Below are positions 1 to 6,271 of a stretch of DNA of 13,905 nucleotides, piece after piece. Position numbers and translations under genes: made by a program. The notes beneath the pieces were generated by a model that made no database searches, was not told the DNA's origin, and was given only the letters and a program-made list of their open reading frames with translations. The stretch's first letter is position 1. Every line of letters begins with the position of its first letter. The stretch comes from an uncultured bacterium (GTDB lineage Bacteria; Bacillota; Clostridia; Lachnospirales; Lachnospiraceae), in assembly GCA_945871045.1 (NCBI GenBank), contig CAMBUC010000021.1, positions 1-13,905 of the forward strand, given 5' to 3'.

Positions 1-1676
1 TGGTTGTGGATCCTTATGCAAAGCGGATTGTCGGAAGGGAAAAATGGGCGGACTACAGTCGTATGGATACCCATTATGAAGTGCGCAGCGGCTTTGATTT
101 CTCCACGTTTGACTGGAAGGGAGACCATTGTCCGGAAATTCCGGAGATGGACATGGTGATGTACAAACTCCATGTCAGAGGTTTCACAAAAGACGGCGGC
201 GTGATCGGCAGAACAAAAGGAACATTCGCTGGGGTAACAGAAAAAATCCCCTATTTAAAAGATCTCGGAGTTACTACGGTGGAATTGATGCCGACCTATG
301 AATTTGAAGAACTTGTCCCTCGAAAATATGAGGAGCAGGATATGGATTTTGAGGGCTGGGCGCCCCAGGCGGTGGTTGGCTATCAATTGATGCAGCAAAA
401 GGAATGTGAGGAAATAGAGAAAGAACTGCCGGGAATCAATTTCTGGGGATATGGCGGCGGCAATTTTTTTGCACCAAAGGCGAGTTATGCGTCAGGGAAA
501 GTACCTTCCGCAGAAATGAAAGAAATGATCCGTTCCTTACACGAGGCGGGCTTGGAATGTGTGATGGAGATGAGTTTTGATGCACAGGTAAATCCCAACT
601 ACGTTGTTGACGTACTTCGTTACTGGGTGCTGGAATATCATGTAGATGGTTTTCATTTACTCTGTCCGCAGGCTGCGATCTCCAGTGTGATCTATGATGT
701 GTTACTGCGGAGAACGAAGATCTTTGCGTCATGGTTTCCGGAGGAAGTGTGGGAGCAGCCTTGTTCCTATCCGCATTTATATGTATATAACGACGATTTC
801 CTGTATGCAGCACGTAAAATGATCAATCATCAGGATGGCAATCTTGTAGAATTTCTGAATCAACAGAAAAGGCAGCATCTACTTGTGGGGTTTGTGAATT
901 ATTTTGCAAATAATAACGGATTCACCCTGGCAGATGTTTTTTGTTATGTGTCCAAGCACAATGAGGCAAACGGAGAGGGTAGTTCAGACGGAAATGACTG
1001 GAATTACAGTGTCAACTGTGGAGTCGAAGGTCATACCCGTAAGAAAAAGATCATCAGTCAGCGTGAGCAATTGATGAAACAGGCAATGGCTGCTGTTGTT
1101 TTGGCCCAGGGAGTGCCATTGATTCTGGCCGGTGATGAATTTGGCAATTCTCAGGACGGAAACAATAACGCGTATTGTCAAGACAACCGTGTCGGTTGGG
1201 TAAACTGGAAACAATTAGAAAAACAGAGTGTGTATCATCAGTATGTGAAAGATCTGCTGGCACTTCGAAAAAAACATCCAGTTATGAGAAACCGGATGCC
1301 GGTACAGATGACTGATTACCGTTCCCATGGTCTGCCGGATCTTTCCTATCATGGAGAGCAGGCATGGTGCAATGAGGTTCATCCCTATATGCAGGCGATC
1401 GGTGAACTGTACGGTGGTGCATACGGAAACGAAACAGAAGATCTTTACCTGATCTGGAACTTTTCACAAAGTGAAAGGGTACTGGCACTTCCGAAGCCGG
1501 TTCAGGGAAACCGTTGGCAGATAACATTTGGCACAGGCAGGATTCATGAGGAGCATACAGGCATTTCGGTTGATGGCAGTGGTGTTGTGCTTCTTGTGTC
1601 TTATGAAGAGCCGGAAAAAGAATCGGTTGTGATGCCGGTTGTTCAAGAAATAGAAGAAGATGACCGTGATGCGTGA
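1..1676 (+). CDS. GH13 glycogen-debranching/isoamylase-like protein, 5' end outside window, probably catalytically dead
   Basis: The reading frame is open at the left edge, so the start and a probable N-terminal CBM48 domain lie upstream; about 557 codons are visible. The fold resembles type I pullulanase/isoamylase/GlgX proteins, which hydrolyse alpha-1,6 branches of glycogen or starch. Recognisable stretches are YKLHVRGFT, the GFTLADVFCY segment followed by KHNEANGEG and NCGVEG, and LAGDEFGNSQDGNNNAYCQD. The catalytic positions are all changed. Counting residues from nt 6, the nucleophile site (family DGFRFD) is DGFHLL (214-219), the acid/base site (family AEPWD) is ASWF (241-244), and the His-Asp pair (family AHDGF) is Asn-Asn (303-304). 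Region I (family DVVYNHT) is EMSFDAQ. The family call is firm; loss of hydrolase activity is inferred from these residues. It may be a carbohydrate-binding or regulatory pseudoenzyme. Its end overlaps the next gene. Confidence 0.85.
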   Translation, partial: VVDPYAKRIVGREKWADYSRMDTHYEVRSGFDFSTFDWKGDHCPEIPEMDMVMYKLHVRGFTKDGGVIGRTKGTFAGVTEKIPYLKDLGVTTVELMPTYEFEELVPRKYEEQDMDFEGWAPQAVVGYQLMQQKECEEIEKELPGINFWGYGGGNFFAPKASYASGKVPSAEMKEMIRSLHEAGLECVMEMSFDAQVNPNYVVDVLRYWVLEYHVDGFHLLCPQAAISSVIYDVLLRRTKIFASWFPEEVWEQPCSYPHLYVYNDDFLYAARKMINHQDGNLVEFLNQQKRQHLLVGFVNYFANNNGFTLADVFCYVSKHNEANGEGSSDGNDWNYSVNCGVEGHTRKKKIISQREQLMKQAMAAVVLAQGVPLILAGDEFGNSQDGNNNAYCQDNRVGWVNWKQLEKQSVYHQYVKDLLALRKKHPVMRNRMPVQMTDYRSHGLPDLSYHGEQAWCNEVHPYMQAIGELYGGAYGNETEDLYLIWNFSQSERVLALPKPVQGNRWQITFGTGRIHEEHTGISVDGSGVVLLVSYEEPEKESVVMPVVQEIEEDDRDA

Positions 1677-2334
1677 GCGTGGACTGACGGGTTTTGATCT
1701 AAAATGCATAGCGATTTTCTCGATGCTGGTGGATCATATCGGCGCGTATTTATTTCCTTCGGAAGTATGGATGCGGTATGTTGGGCGGCTGTCATTTCCG
1801 ATCTTTGCATTTTTGATCGTGGAAGGTTATTTTCATACGCGAAACGTAAAAAAATATATGGCAAGGTTGTTTGTCTTTGCCTGTATTTCGGAGATTCCCT
1901 ATGATCTTGTAAGATACGATACCCTTTTCTTTAAAGAAAACCAGAACATTTTCTTTACGTTGTTACTGGCACTCATTTGTATCTATGTATTGGATGTATA
2001 CAGGGAGCAGGTGTCGATCGTTTGTGGGATTCTTGCCGTTGTCGGATTTTTGACCTACTATGTGGTCAAACCTGATTATGGAATCGCCGGAGTGGCTATG
2101 ATCCTGTTTTTCTATCTGTTTCGTTTTTATCCCTTGGAACAGGCATTATCGGTGGCAGCGATCAATCTAGTTTGTTTGGGAAAGATTCAGCGGGCCGGTG
2201 TGTTTGCACTTGTGCCTATCTGGTTTTATAACGGAAAAAAAGGGCCGGCAGCAAAATATTTTTTTTACCTGTTTTACCCGGTTCATTTGTTTATCCTGTA
2301 TCTGATTCGGAGGTATATGACACATGTCGCTTAA
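1660..2334 (+). CDS. TraX-family integral membrane protein
   Basis: A 224-aa, strongly hydrophobic protein with several membrane-spanning segments. It begins with the TraX-like pattern LTGFDLKCIAIFSMLVDHIG, followed by a Phe/Tyr-rich core and a basic, Tyr-rich C terminus. TraX of the F plasmid acetylates pilin, but chromosomal Firmicute members are generally of unknown function and resemble membrane acyltransferases. The start is either ATG 1660 or ATG 1669. Both lie inside or just before the end of the upstream gene (TGA at 1674-1676), suggesting translational coupling. Its own end overlaps the next gene by 11 bases, so the three genes probably form one transcript. Nothing suggests conjugation here; the substrate is unknown. 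Confidence 0.8.
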   Translation: MTVMRERGLTGFDLKCIAIFSMLVDHIGAYLFPSEVWMRYVGRLSFPIFAFLIVEGYFHTRNVKKYMARLFVFACISEIPYDLVRYDTLFFKENQNIFFTLLLALICIYVLDVYREQVSIVCGILAVVGFLTYYVVKPDYGIAGVAMILFFYLFRFYPLEQALSVAAINLVCLGKIQRAGVFALVPIWFYNGKKGPAAKYFFYLFYPVHLFILYLIRRYMTHVA

Positions 2335-2866
2335 AAAGGCTTGGAAGCATTTGAAAACTGTTCATGCCCACAGGCGTGAGGTGCGGAAGAACTGTTTTCG
2401 CATGGGATTGTATTGGCAGGGGTTGACGCATGATCTGTCGAAGTACTCCTGGCCGGAATTTCGTATAGGCGCAAAATATTTCATGGATGACCAGAGTCCC
2501 CATAATGGAGAACGTGCGGAATATGGGTTTTCTTCTGCATGGCTGCATCATAAGGGCCGGAATAAGCATCATCTGGAGTATTGGATGGATTATGACGTGA
2601 AGGGAGACCATCATATTGCAGGCATGCGTATGCCGGAGAAATATGTGGCAGAGATGGTTGCAGATCGTATCGCAGCGTCCAAGATTTATAAGAAAGACAA
2701 ATATACGGATTCCTCACCGCTGGAATATTACATGAGTAAAAGAGATTTTCATGTGCTCCATCCGGACACCAGGGAATTGTTGGAAAAACTTCTCCTTATG
2801 CTTTCGGAAAAGGGCGAGGACGTTACCTTTGATTATGTCCGAAAAGAGGTTTTAAAAAATAAATAA
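2324..2866 (+). CDS. DUF5662-like conserved hypothetical protein
   Basis: A 180-aa soluble protein rich in His and Asp: THDLSKYS near residues 35-42, then WLHHKGRNKHHLEYW near 73-87, and DYDVKGDHH. This spacing of His/Asp residues suggests a metal site of HD-domain character, and the sequence resembles the DUF5662 family common in clostridia. No enzymatic activity is established. The ATG sits inside the end of the TraX-family gene (11-base overlap), so it is probably co-translated. It ends with TAA 87 bases before the sigK start. No terminator is visible in that gap, so read-through into sigK is possible. Confidence 0.75.
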   Translation: MSLKKAWKHLKTVHAHRREVRKNCFRMGLYWQGLTHDLSKYSWPEFRIGAKYFMDDQSPHNGERAEYGFSSAWLHHKGRNKHHLEYWMDYDVKGDHHIAGMRMPEKYVAEMVADRIAASKIYKKDKYTDSSPLEYYMSKRDFHVLHPDTRELLEKLLLMLSEKGEDVTFDYVRKEVLKNK

Positions 2867-2890
2867 AGCACGAAACAGAGTGGGAAAGGC

Positions 2891-2920
2891 ACGACAAAGT
2901 TGTCTGCGACATAGAATGTA
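2891..2920 (+). promoter_or_regulatory. Possible mother-cell (SigE/SigK-type) promoter of sigK
   Basis: CATAGAAT at 2910-2917 resembles the SigE -10 (CATACAMT) and, with the following GTA, nearly matches the SigK -10 (CATAnnnTA). An AC at 2891-2892 lies 17 bases upstream, the SigK -35 spacing. No good SigE -35 (ATA) is present. The overlapping dyad GACAA-AG-TTGTC (2893-2904) partly resembles the SpoIIID target GGACAAG. In B. subtilis, sigK is read by SigE with SpoIIID and then by SigK, which would fit, but the match is imperfect. Confidence 0.35.
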
Positions 2921-2953
2921 TTAAGTTCGCTTTGATAGATCGGAGAGAAGCGA

Positions 2954-3352
2954 TTGAAAGCATTTTTGCCACCTCTGACCCAGCAGGAAGAAATGGAATA
3001 TGTCTCACGTATGAAGGGCGGAAGTCTGGAAGCAAGGCAGGTTTTGGTCGAACGCAATATGCGTCTGGTGGCACATATTGTGAAAAAATATCAGAATGTG
3101 GAAGAGGAGACCGAAGAATTGATCTCCATCGGAACCATCGGTCTGATCAAAGCAGTGGCTACCTTCAATGATGAGCGGGGAAGCAGGCTTGCCACATACG
3201 CTGCCCGGTGCATAGATAATGCTATCCTCTCGCAGATGCGTTTATGGTTCCAAACCAACCTCCCCAGAGCAGGAAAGCACCAAAATGGCGTATTCTGGCA
3301 CAGGTTTCCGAGAATATATACATCCTTTGTTCCACTTTGGACGGCTATGTGA
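2954..3352 (+). CDS. sigK: sigK, 5' fragment (sigma-K N-terminal half, interrupted by element)
   Basis: Encodes the first 88 codons of the late mother-cell sporulation sigma factor plus the Asn codon at the junction. The TTG start is preceded by GGAG with 8-base spacing; an in-frame TAG at 2936-2938 blocks any longer start. Sigma region 2 is plain: ERNMRLVAHIVKKYQN, then ELISIGTIGLIKAV, then LATYAARCIDN, closely matching SigK of Bacillus rather than SigE (VAHIVKK). There is no hydrophobic pro-peptide, as in C. difficile SigK. From 3222 the frame enters element DNA and stops at TGA 3350-3352, giving a 132-aa product that lacks regions 3 and 4 and cannot be a working sigma factor. Excision joins it to 10362-10757. 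Confidence 0.95.
   Translation: MKAFLPPLTQQEEMEYVSRMKGGSLEARQVLVERNMRLVAHIVKKYQNVEEETEELISIGTIGLIKAVATFNDERGSRLATYAARCIDNAILSQMRLWFQTNLPRAGKHQNGVFWHRFPRIYTSFVPLWTAM
3218..3243 (+). other. Left attachment junction, element side (crossover AA at 3218-3219)
   Basis: The junction between sigK codons 88/89 and element DNA. The element arm reads TGCTATCCTC (3220-3229), then 6 bases, then ATGCGTTT (3236-3243). Both blocks are inverted copies of blocks at the right end (10352-10361 and 10338-10345). The AA at 3218-3219 is the predicted central dinucleotide. Confidence 0.85.
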
Positions 3353-3363
3353 GGTATGCACCG

Positions 3364-3708
3364 ATGTATATCCATAGTTTCCGACTGATAGCCCCTCGCA
3401 AGCTGTTGGAAGCACAGTTGTTCAATCAGCAGTATCAGAATTATGAGGATATACAGAATGTACCGGATAGGCTCCGCTGGTGCCGTCATCACATGGGACT
3501 GATTCAAAAAGAGGTTGCTGATCTGATCGGTATTACCAGAGGACAATACATAGATTTTGAGGTTGGATATGTAGACCACTATCCGAAAGAAATCGTAGAC
3601 AAGCTGGCAGAACTCTATCAGATTCCGGTGGATGATTTATTGGACGATTACAATCAGATGTTCAAGATTTCTTGGGAGAAATACTTCAAAGACATCATAA
3701 AGGTATAG
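3364..3708 (+). CDS. HTH (XRE-like) DNA-binding protein at element left end
   Basis: A 114-aa protein from ATG 3364, which has GAGG 9 bases upstream. A longer in-frame start at ATG 3244 lies against the attachment site and has no ribosome site. The C-terminal part is a helix-turn-helix of Cro/CI type: VPDRLRWCRHHMGLIQKEVA, then DLIGITRGQYIDFEVG, and a tail IPVDDLLDDYNQ as in short clostridial XRE regulators. It is probably a repressor or activator of element genes. The frame is open leftward to the att site without a stop, and in the excised circle it is continuous with the recombinase gene. A hairpin terminator follows directly. Confidence 0.7.
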   Translation: MYIHSFRLIAPRKLLEAQLFNQQYQNYEDIQNVPDRLRWCRHHMGLIQKEVADLIGITRGQYIDFEVGYVDHYPKEIVDKLAELYQIPVDDLLDDYNQMFKISWEKYFKDIIKV

Positions 3709-3713
3709 AAAAA

Positions 3714-3753
3714 AGCAGGTGTTCAAACTTTAGAGAGTTTGTTCACCTGCTTT
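3714..3753. terminator. Bidirectional hairpin terminator between convergent genes
   Basis: Arms AGCAGGTGTTCAAACT (3714-3729) and AGTTTGTTCACCTGCT (3736-3751) pair over 16 positions except for two central T-T mismatches, with a 6-base loop. A-rich sequence precedes the hairpin and TTTCTC follows, so it can end transcripts from the HTH gene (+) and from the small gene on the minus strand, whose stop lies in the loop. Confidence 0.7.
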
Positions 3754-3945
3754 CTCTATGGATGCGGTTTTGATAACCGCATCCAGCAGCTGTACCTTCT
3801 GGTCAGAAGGACAATTCAGTTTTTTGATGTGTTGATTGACCATATCTGCGTGGACACCGGCAACACGTTCTGCCAATTCACGTTGACCCTCTATAGTTTT
3901 GGGATAATGGACAATTACATTGATTGGAGCACTCTTTCTTGCGAT
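3730..3945 (-). CDS. Small basic-acidic protein of mobile elements; candidate excision factor
   Basis: A ~71-aa protein (A-R-K-S-A-P-I-N-V-I-V-H-Y-P-K at the N terminus, then TIEGQRELAERVAGVHADMV and NQHIKKLNCPSDQKVQLLDA). Similar short proteins, as I recall them, accompany serine recombinases in clostridial elements, but the function is unknown. The start is odd. AGGGAGG (3960-3954, minus strand) overlaps the in-frame GTG at 3954, too close to serve it. The codon at ideal spacing (8 bases) is ATC at 3945, where relatives would be expected to have ATG. So either a rare initiation codon or a damaged start. Small size, position in the element and a SigE-like promoter make it a candidate recombination directionality factor; this is inference. 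Confidence 0.6.
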   Translation of the reverse strand: MARKSAPINVIVHYPKTIEGQRELAERVAGVHADMVNQHIKKLNCPSDQKVQLLDAVIKTASIEKAGEQTL

Positions 3946-3969
3946 ACCACGCACCTCCCTCGGTATTTC

Positions 3970-3997
3970 AGTCTATGATTGAGAAGTTGTCCGCTAT
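3970..3997 (-). promoter_or_regulatory. SigE-like promoter for the small minus-strand gene
   Basis: On the minus strand, ATA (3997-3995) is followed after 17 bases by CATAGACT (3977-3970), against the SigE pattern of ATA, about 16-18 bases, CATACAMT. The predicted RNA start near 3963 lies only a few bases before the AGGGAGG ribosome site. The -10 resembles the CATAGAAT upstream of sigK, with the same C-to-G departure from consensus. Confidence 0.4.
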
Positions 3998-4044
3998 ACC
4001 CAACTTATAACGCCTGTTTTCCTACTTCAAAAAATGGCGTTTTC

Positions 4045-4053
4045 TGCTATAAT
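4045..4053 (+). promoter_or_regulatory. Extended -10 promoter for the 146-aa gene
   Basis: TGCTATAAT (4045-4053) is a perfect extended -10. The -35 at 17-base spacing is weak (CTTCAA, 4025-4030). It would give a leader of about 110 bases. An imperfect inverted repeat with AACGCC and GGCGTT arms lies just upstream (about 4009-4042) and may be an operator. Confidence 0.4.
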
Positions 4054-4168
4054 ATTGTTGGGATACTGCGTAACTTCTTTTGTGGTATCATCTTATCAAG
4101 AATCTGTCAAAGATTCATTGAGCGTGAATTGAGCGCAAATTGACTACTTTTTGGAAGGAGGGCTGTCT

Positions 4169-4609
4169 ATGGAATATTTAGATTTCAGTTCAGTCATCAC
4201 CATTATTCGTAAATATATCAATGACGAACGCACCGTTGTTGACCGAAGTCTTAATGAAGAAGTTAAAATTGACCAGATGCATTTGTTGGATCAGGTCTTT
4301 GCGTCTTTCTGTGATGATGCAGACTCATTAGACTTTGCTTTTGATAACGGACAGGTTGGAGAAAAATATTCTGTCTGGCTTACCTTAGACCCATCATTCC
4401 CTTCTGAGCATTATACTTTTAATTGGCATATCGAATGTGGCAGAAAGTTGGGAACAAGTTTAAGATTAGATATAGATATTACAGAGGATATGATACGTGA
4501 AAGATGTGCGATTTACTGTGAAGTAAAATCAACTAAATCATGGCATCGCTACAATGGATACGATCAACAATTTGCAGTAGTATTTCAAGTTCTTCCGCCA
4601 GACGAATAA
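4169..4609 (+). CDS. Hypothetical acidic protein, 146 aa
   Basis: I do not recognise this protein. ATG 4169 is chosen over an upstream in-frame TTG (4151) because GGAAGGAGGG (4153-4162) lies 6 bases before it. The product is acidic and rich in aromatic residues, with no membrane segment or signal peptide: MEYLDFSSVITIIRKYIND at the start, a Trp/His-rich centre (SVWLTLDPSFPSEHYTFNWH) and a VVFQVLPPDE end. It looks like a small globular cytoplasmic protein, possibly immunity- or regulation-related, but nothing proves that. It has its own promoter and a strong terminator, so it is a single-gene unit of the element. Base use is more AT-rich than in the host genes. Confidence 0.65.
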   Translation: MEYLDFSSVITIIRKYINDERTVVDRSLNEEVKIDQMHLLDQVFASFCDDADSLDFAFDNGQVGEKYSVWLTLDPSFPSEHYTFNWHIECGRKLGTSLRLDIDITEDMIRERCAIYCEVKSTKSWHRYNGYDQQFAVVFQVLPPDE

Positions 4610-4637
4610 TATATAGAGGCAGTAACTATTGAGTTGG

Positions 4638-4672
4638 GCAGTCATGCACTTCGGTGTGTGGCTGCTTTTTTT
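4638..4672 (+). terminator. Rho-independent terminator with UUCG loop
   Basis: A 12-bp stem (4638-4649 with 4654-4665, three G-U pairs) closed by a TTCG tetraloop and followed by seven T (4666-4672). It ends the 146-aa gene transcript. Confidence 0.85.
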
Positions 4673-4731
4673 AACAAGAACACGATTAAAACACGGGATA
4701 ATAATCGCTATTAAAGCATATAATATGATTG

Positions 4732-4771
4732 TAGAATAGAAAAATGCAACAAGTCGCAAAAATCTATTGTA
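4732..4771 (+). repeat. 40-bp direct repeat, copy 1 (distal operator-like)
   Basis: Matches copy 2 (4816-4855) at 36 of 40 positions. It contains TGCAACAAGTCGCA (4745-4758), a degenerate form of the perfect palindrome in copy 2. A TATAAT (4719-4724) lies just upstream but lacks a good -35. The copies are offset by exactly 84 bases. Confidence 0.75.
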
Positions 4772-4787
4772 AAAATTGGCTGCCATA

Positions 4788-4816
4788 TTGATTTTTGAAT
4801 GTTCCACGGATATAAT
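4788..4816 (+). promoter_or_regulatory. SigA-type promoter of the ATPase gene
   Basis: TTGATT (4788-4793), 17 bases, TATAAT (4811-4816). The predicted start is near 4823, just before the palindrome in repeat copy 2, so a repressor bound there would block initiation or early elongation. Confidence 0.65.
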
Positions 4817-4855
4817 AGAATAGAGAAATGCAACATGTTGCAAAAATCTTTTGTA
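4816..4855 (+). repeat. 40-bp direct repeat, copy 2, with 14-bp perfect palindrome
   Basis: Contains TGCAACATGTTGCA (4829-4842), identical to its reverse complement, just downstream of the predicted transcription start and upstream of the GGGAGG ribosome site of the ATPase gene. It is the likely proximal operator; copy 1 lies 84 bases upstream, eight helical turns away. Confidence 0.75.
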
Positions 4856-4868
4856 GGGAGGTTTTAAG

Positions 4869-6164
4869 ATGGAGATTCGCAGAGATTTTTATTTGGATAA
4901 ATTGATAAAAAGAAAGAATAATGGACTGATTAAGGTAATTACCGGTATTCGCCGATGTGGCAAATCCTATTTATTGAATAATCTGTTTTATCATCACTTA
5001 TTGGAAAGTGGAGTTGATGCAGACCATATTATCCGTTTTGCCTTTGATTCAGCAGATGATCTTTATCTCATTGGAGAAAGCCTGATTCAGATTGAAAAGG
5101 AAAAGCGTGGAGTTGACCCTGAAAAGTTCATGGCTTATATCCGTTCCAAAGTTGTAGGTGAAGGAATGTATTATCTGCTGCTTGATGAAATTCAGATGTT
5201 GGATTGTTTTGAAGCCGTTCTGAATGGCTATCTTCGTAAAGATAATATGGATGTATTTGTGACTGGAAGTAACGCAAAACTTTTGTCTAAAGATATAGCC
5301 ACCGAGTTCGCCGGTCGTGGTGACGAGGTTCATATGTATCCCTTGAGCTTTGCCGAGTTTATGACCATTTACAACGGTGATAAGTACATGGGATTATCTG
5401 AATATATGCTATATGGCGGTATCCCTCTGGTTGTCCTTCGTGAGGGAGCAAACGATAAGGCTGTTGCATTGCAGAATTTATTCAATGAGATTTATCTTCG
5501 AGATATTACCAAACGTAACCGAGTGAAGAACATCGGTGAACTGGAAGATCTTCTGAATATTCTTTCCTCTGCCATTGGTTCGCTGACCAATCCGGAAAAA
5601 TTGAAGAATACTTTCAAGACCGTAAAGAAATCCAGAATCACTTCCGCTACTATCAAGAAATATCTGGACTATTTTGAGGATTCTTTCCTGATTGAATCGG
5701 CACAAAGATACGACATTAAAGGAAAGGCATATATCGAAACTCCAAAGAAATATTATTTTTCCGATCTTGGACTTCGCAATGCCAGAATCAATTTCCGTCA
5801 GTTCGAGCAGACCCATTCTATGGAGAATGTAATTTATAACGAACTTCGTATGCGTGGCTACAGCGTGGATGTAGGTGTAGTACCGATTGCAGAACGAGAC
5901 CAGTATGGTAAGGTTATCCGCAAACAACTTGAAGTTGATTTTGTATGCAATCTTGGTTCTTCCAGATACTATATCCAGTCAGCATACTCACTGCCGGATG
6001 AAGCGAAGCGTACTCAGGAAATCAGACCGTTCAGAAAGATTGATGATTCTTTCAAGAAAATCGTTGTTACCAAAGACATCGTTCAGCCACACTATGATGA
6101 GTATGGTATTTTGACTGTGAACATTTATGACTTCCTCCTTGATTCGCAGATACTGGAAAAATAA
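4869..6164 (+). CDS. AAA-family ATPase with DUF4143 C-terminal region
   Basis: 431 aa, with GGGAGG 8-9 bases before ATG. The N-terminal P-loop domain has Walker A GIRRCGKS (residues 26-33), Walker B YYLLLDEIQ (101-109) and the sensor-like VFVTGSNAKLL. It continues with the family's AGRGDEVHMYPLSFAEF and YMLYGGIPLVV segments, a winged-helix-like middle, and a C-terminal LEVDFVCNLG...YYIQSAYSL stretch with the Asp/Gln pattern of a PD-(D/E)XK-like fold (the DUF4143 region). Such ATPases are widespread in anaerobes, often several per genome; their role is unknown, with defence or toxin-like functions sometimes suggested. The gene is intact and has a regulated-looking promoter. It is the largest cargo gene and is not needed for excision in known skin elements. 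Confidence 0.88.
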   Translation: MEIRRDFYLDKLIKRKNNGLIKVITGIRRCGKSYLLNNLFYHHLLESGVDADHIIRFAFDSADDLYLIGESLIQIEKEKRGVDPEKFMAYIRSKVVGEGMYYLLLDEIQMLDCFEAVLNGYLRKDNMDVFVTGSNAKLLSKDIATEFAGRGDEVHMYPLSFAEFMTIYNGDKYMGLSEYMLYGGIPLVVLREGANDKAVALQNLFNEIYLRDITKRNRVKNIGELEDLLNILSSAIGSLTNPEKLKNTFKTVKKSRITSATIKKYLDYFEDSFLIESAQRYDIKGKAYIETPKKYYFSDLGLRNARINFRQFEQTHSMENVIYNELRMRGYSVDVGVVPIAERDQYGKVIRKQLEVDFVCNLGSSRYYIQSAYSLPDEAKRTQEIRPFRKIDDSFKKIVVTKDIVQPHYDEYGILTVNIYDFLLDSQILEK

Positions 6165-6271
6165 GAATTATCAAAAGTGCTACTTGAAGTTGCGGAATCG
6201 CAAAATGAGGTTGGTAGATTATTCGCACCTTTATATCTATAATTGGTGGTGAAATGGAGGTGACAAACAAT

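Noticed and set aside
3244..3363. ATG 3244 as start of the left-end HTH protein
   Set aside because: No ribosome site, and it overlaps the attachment arm; ATG 3364 has GAGG at good spacing. The open frame is kept as part of the circle-fusion finding.
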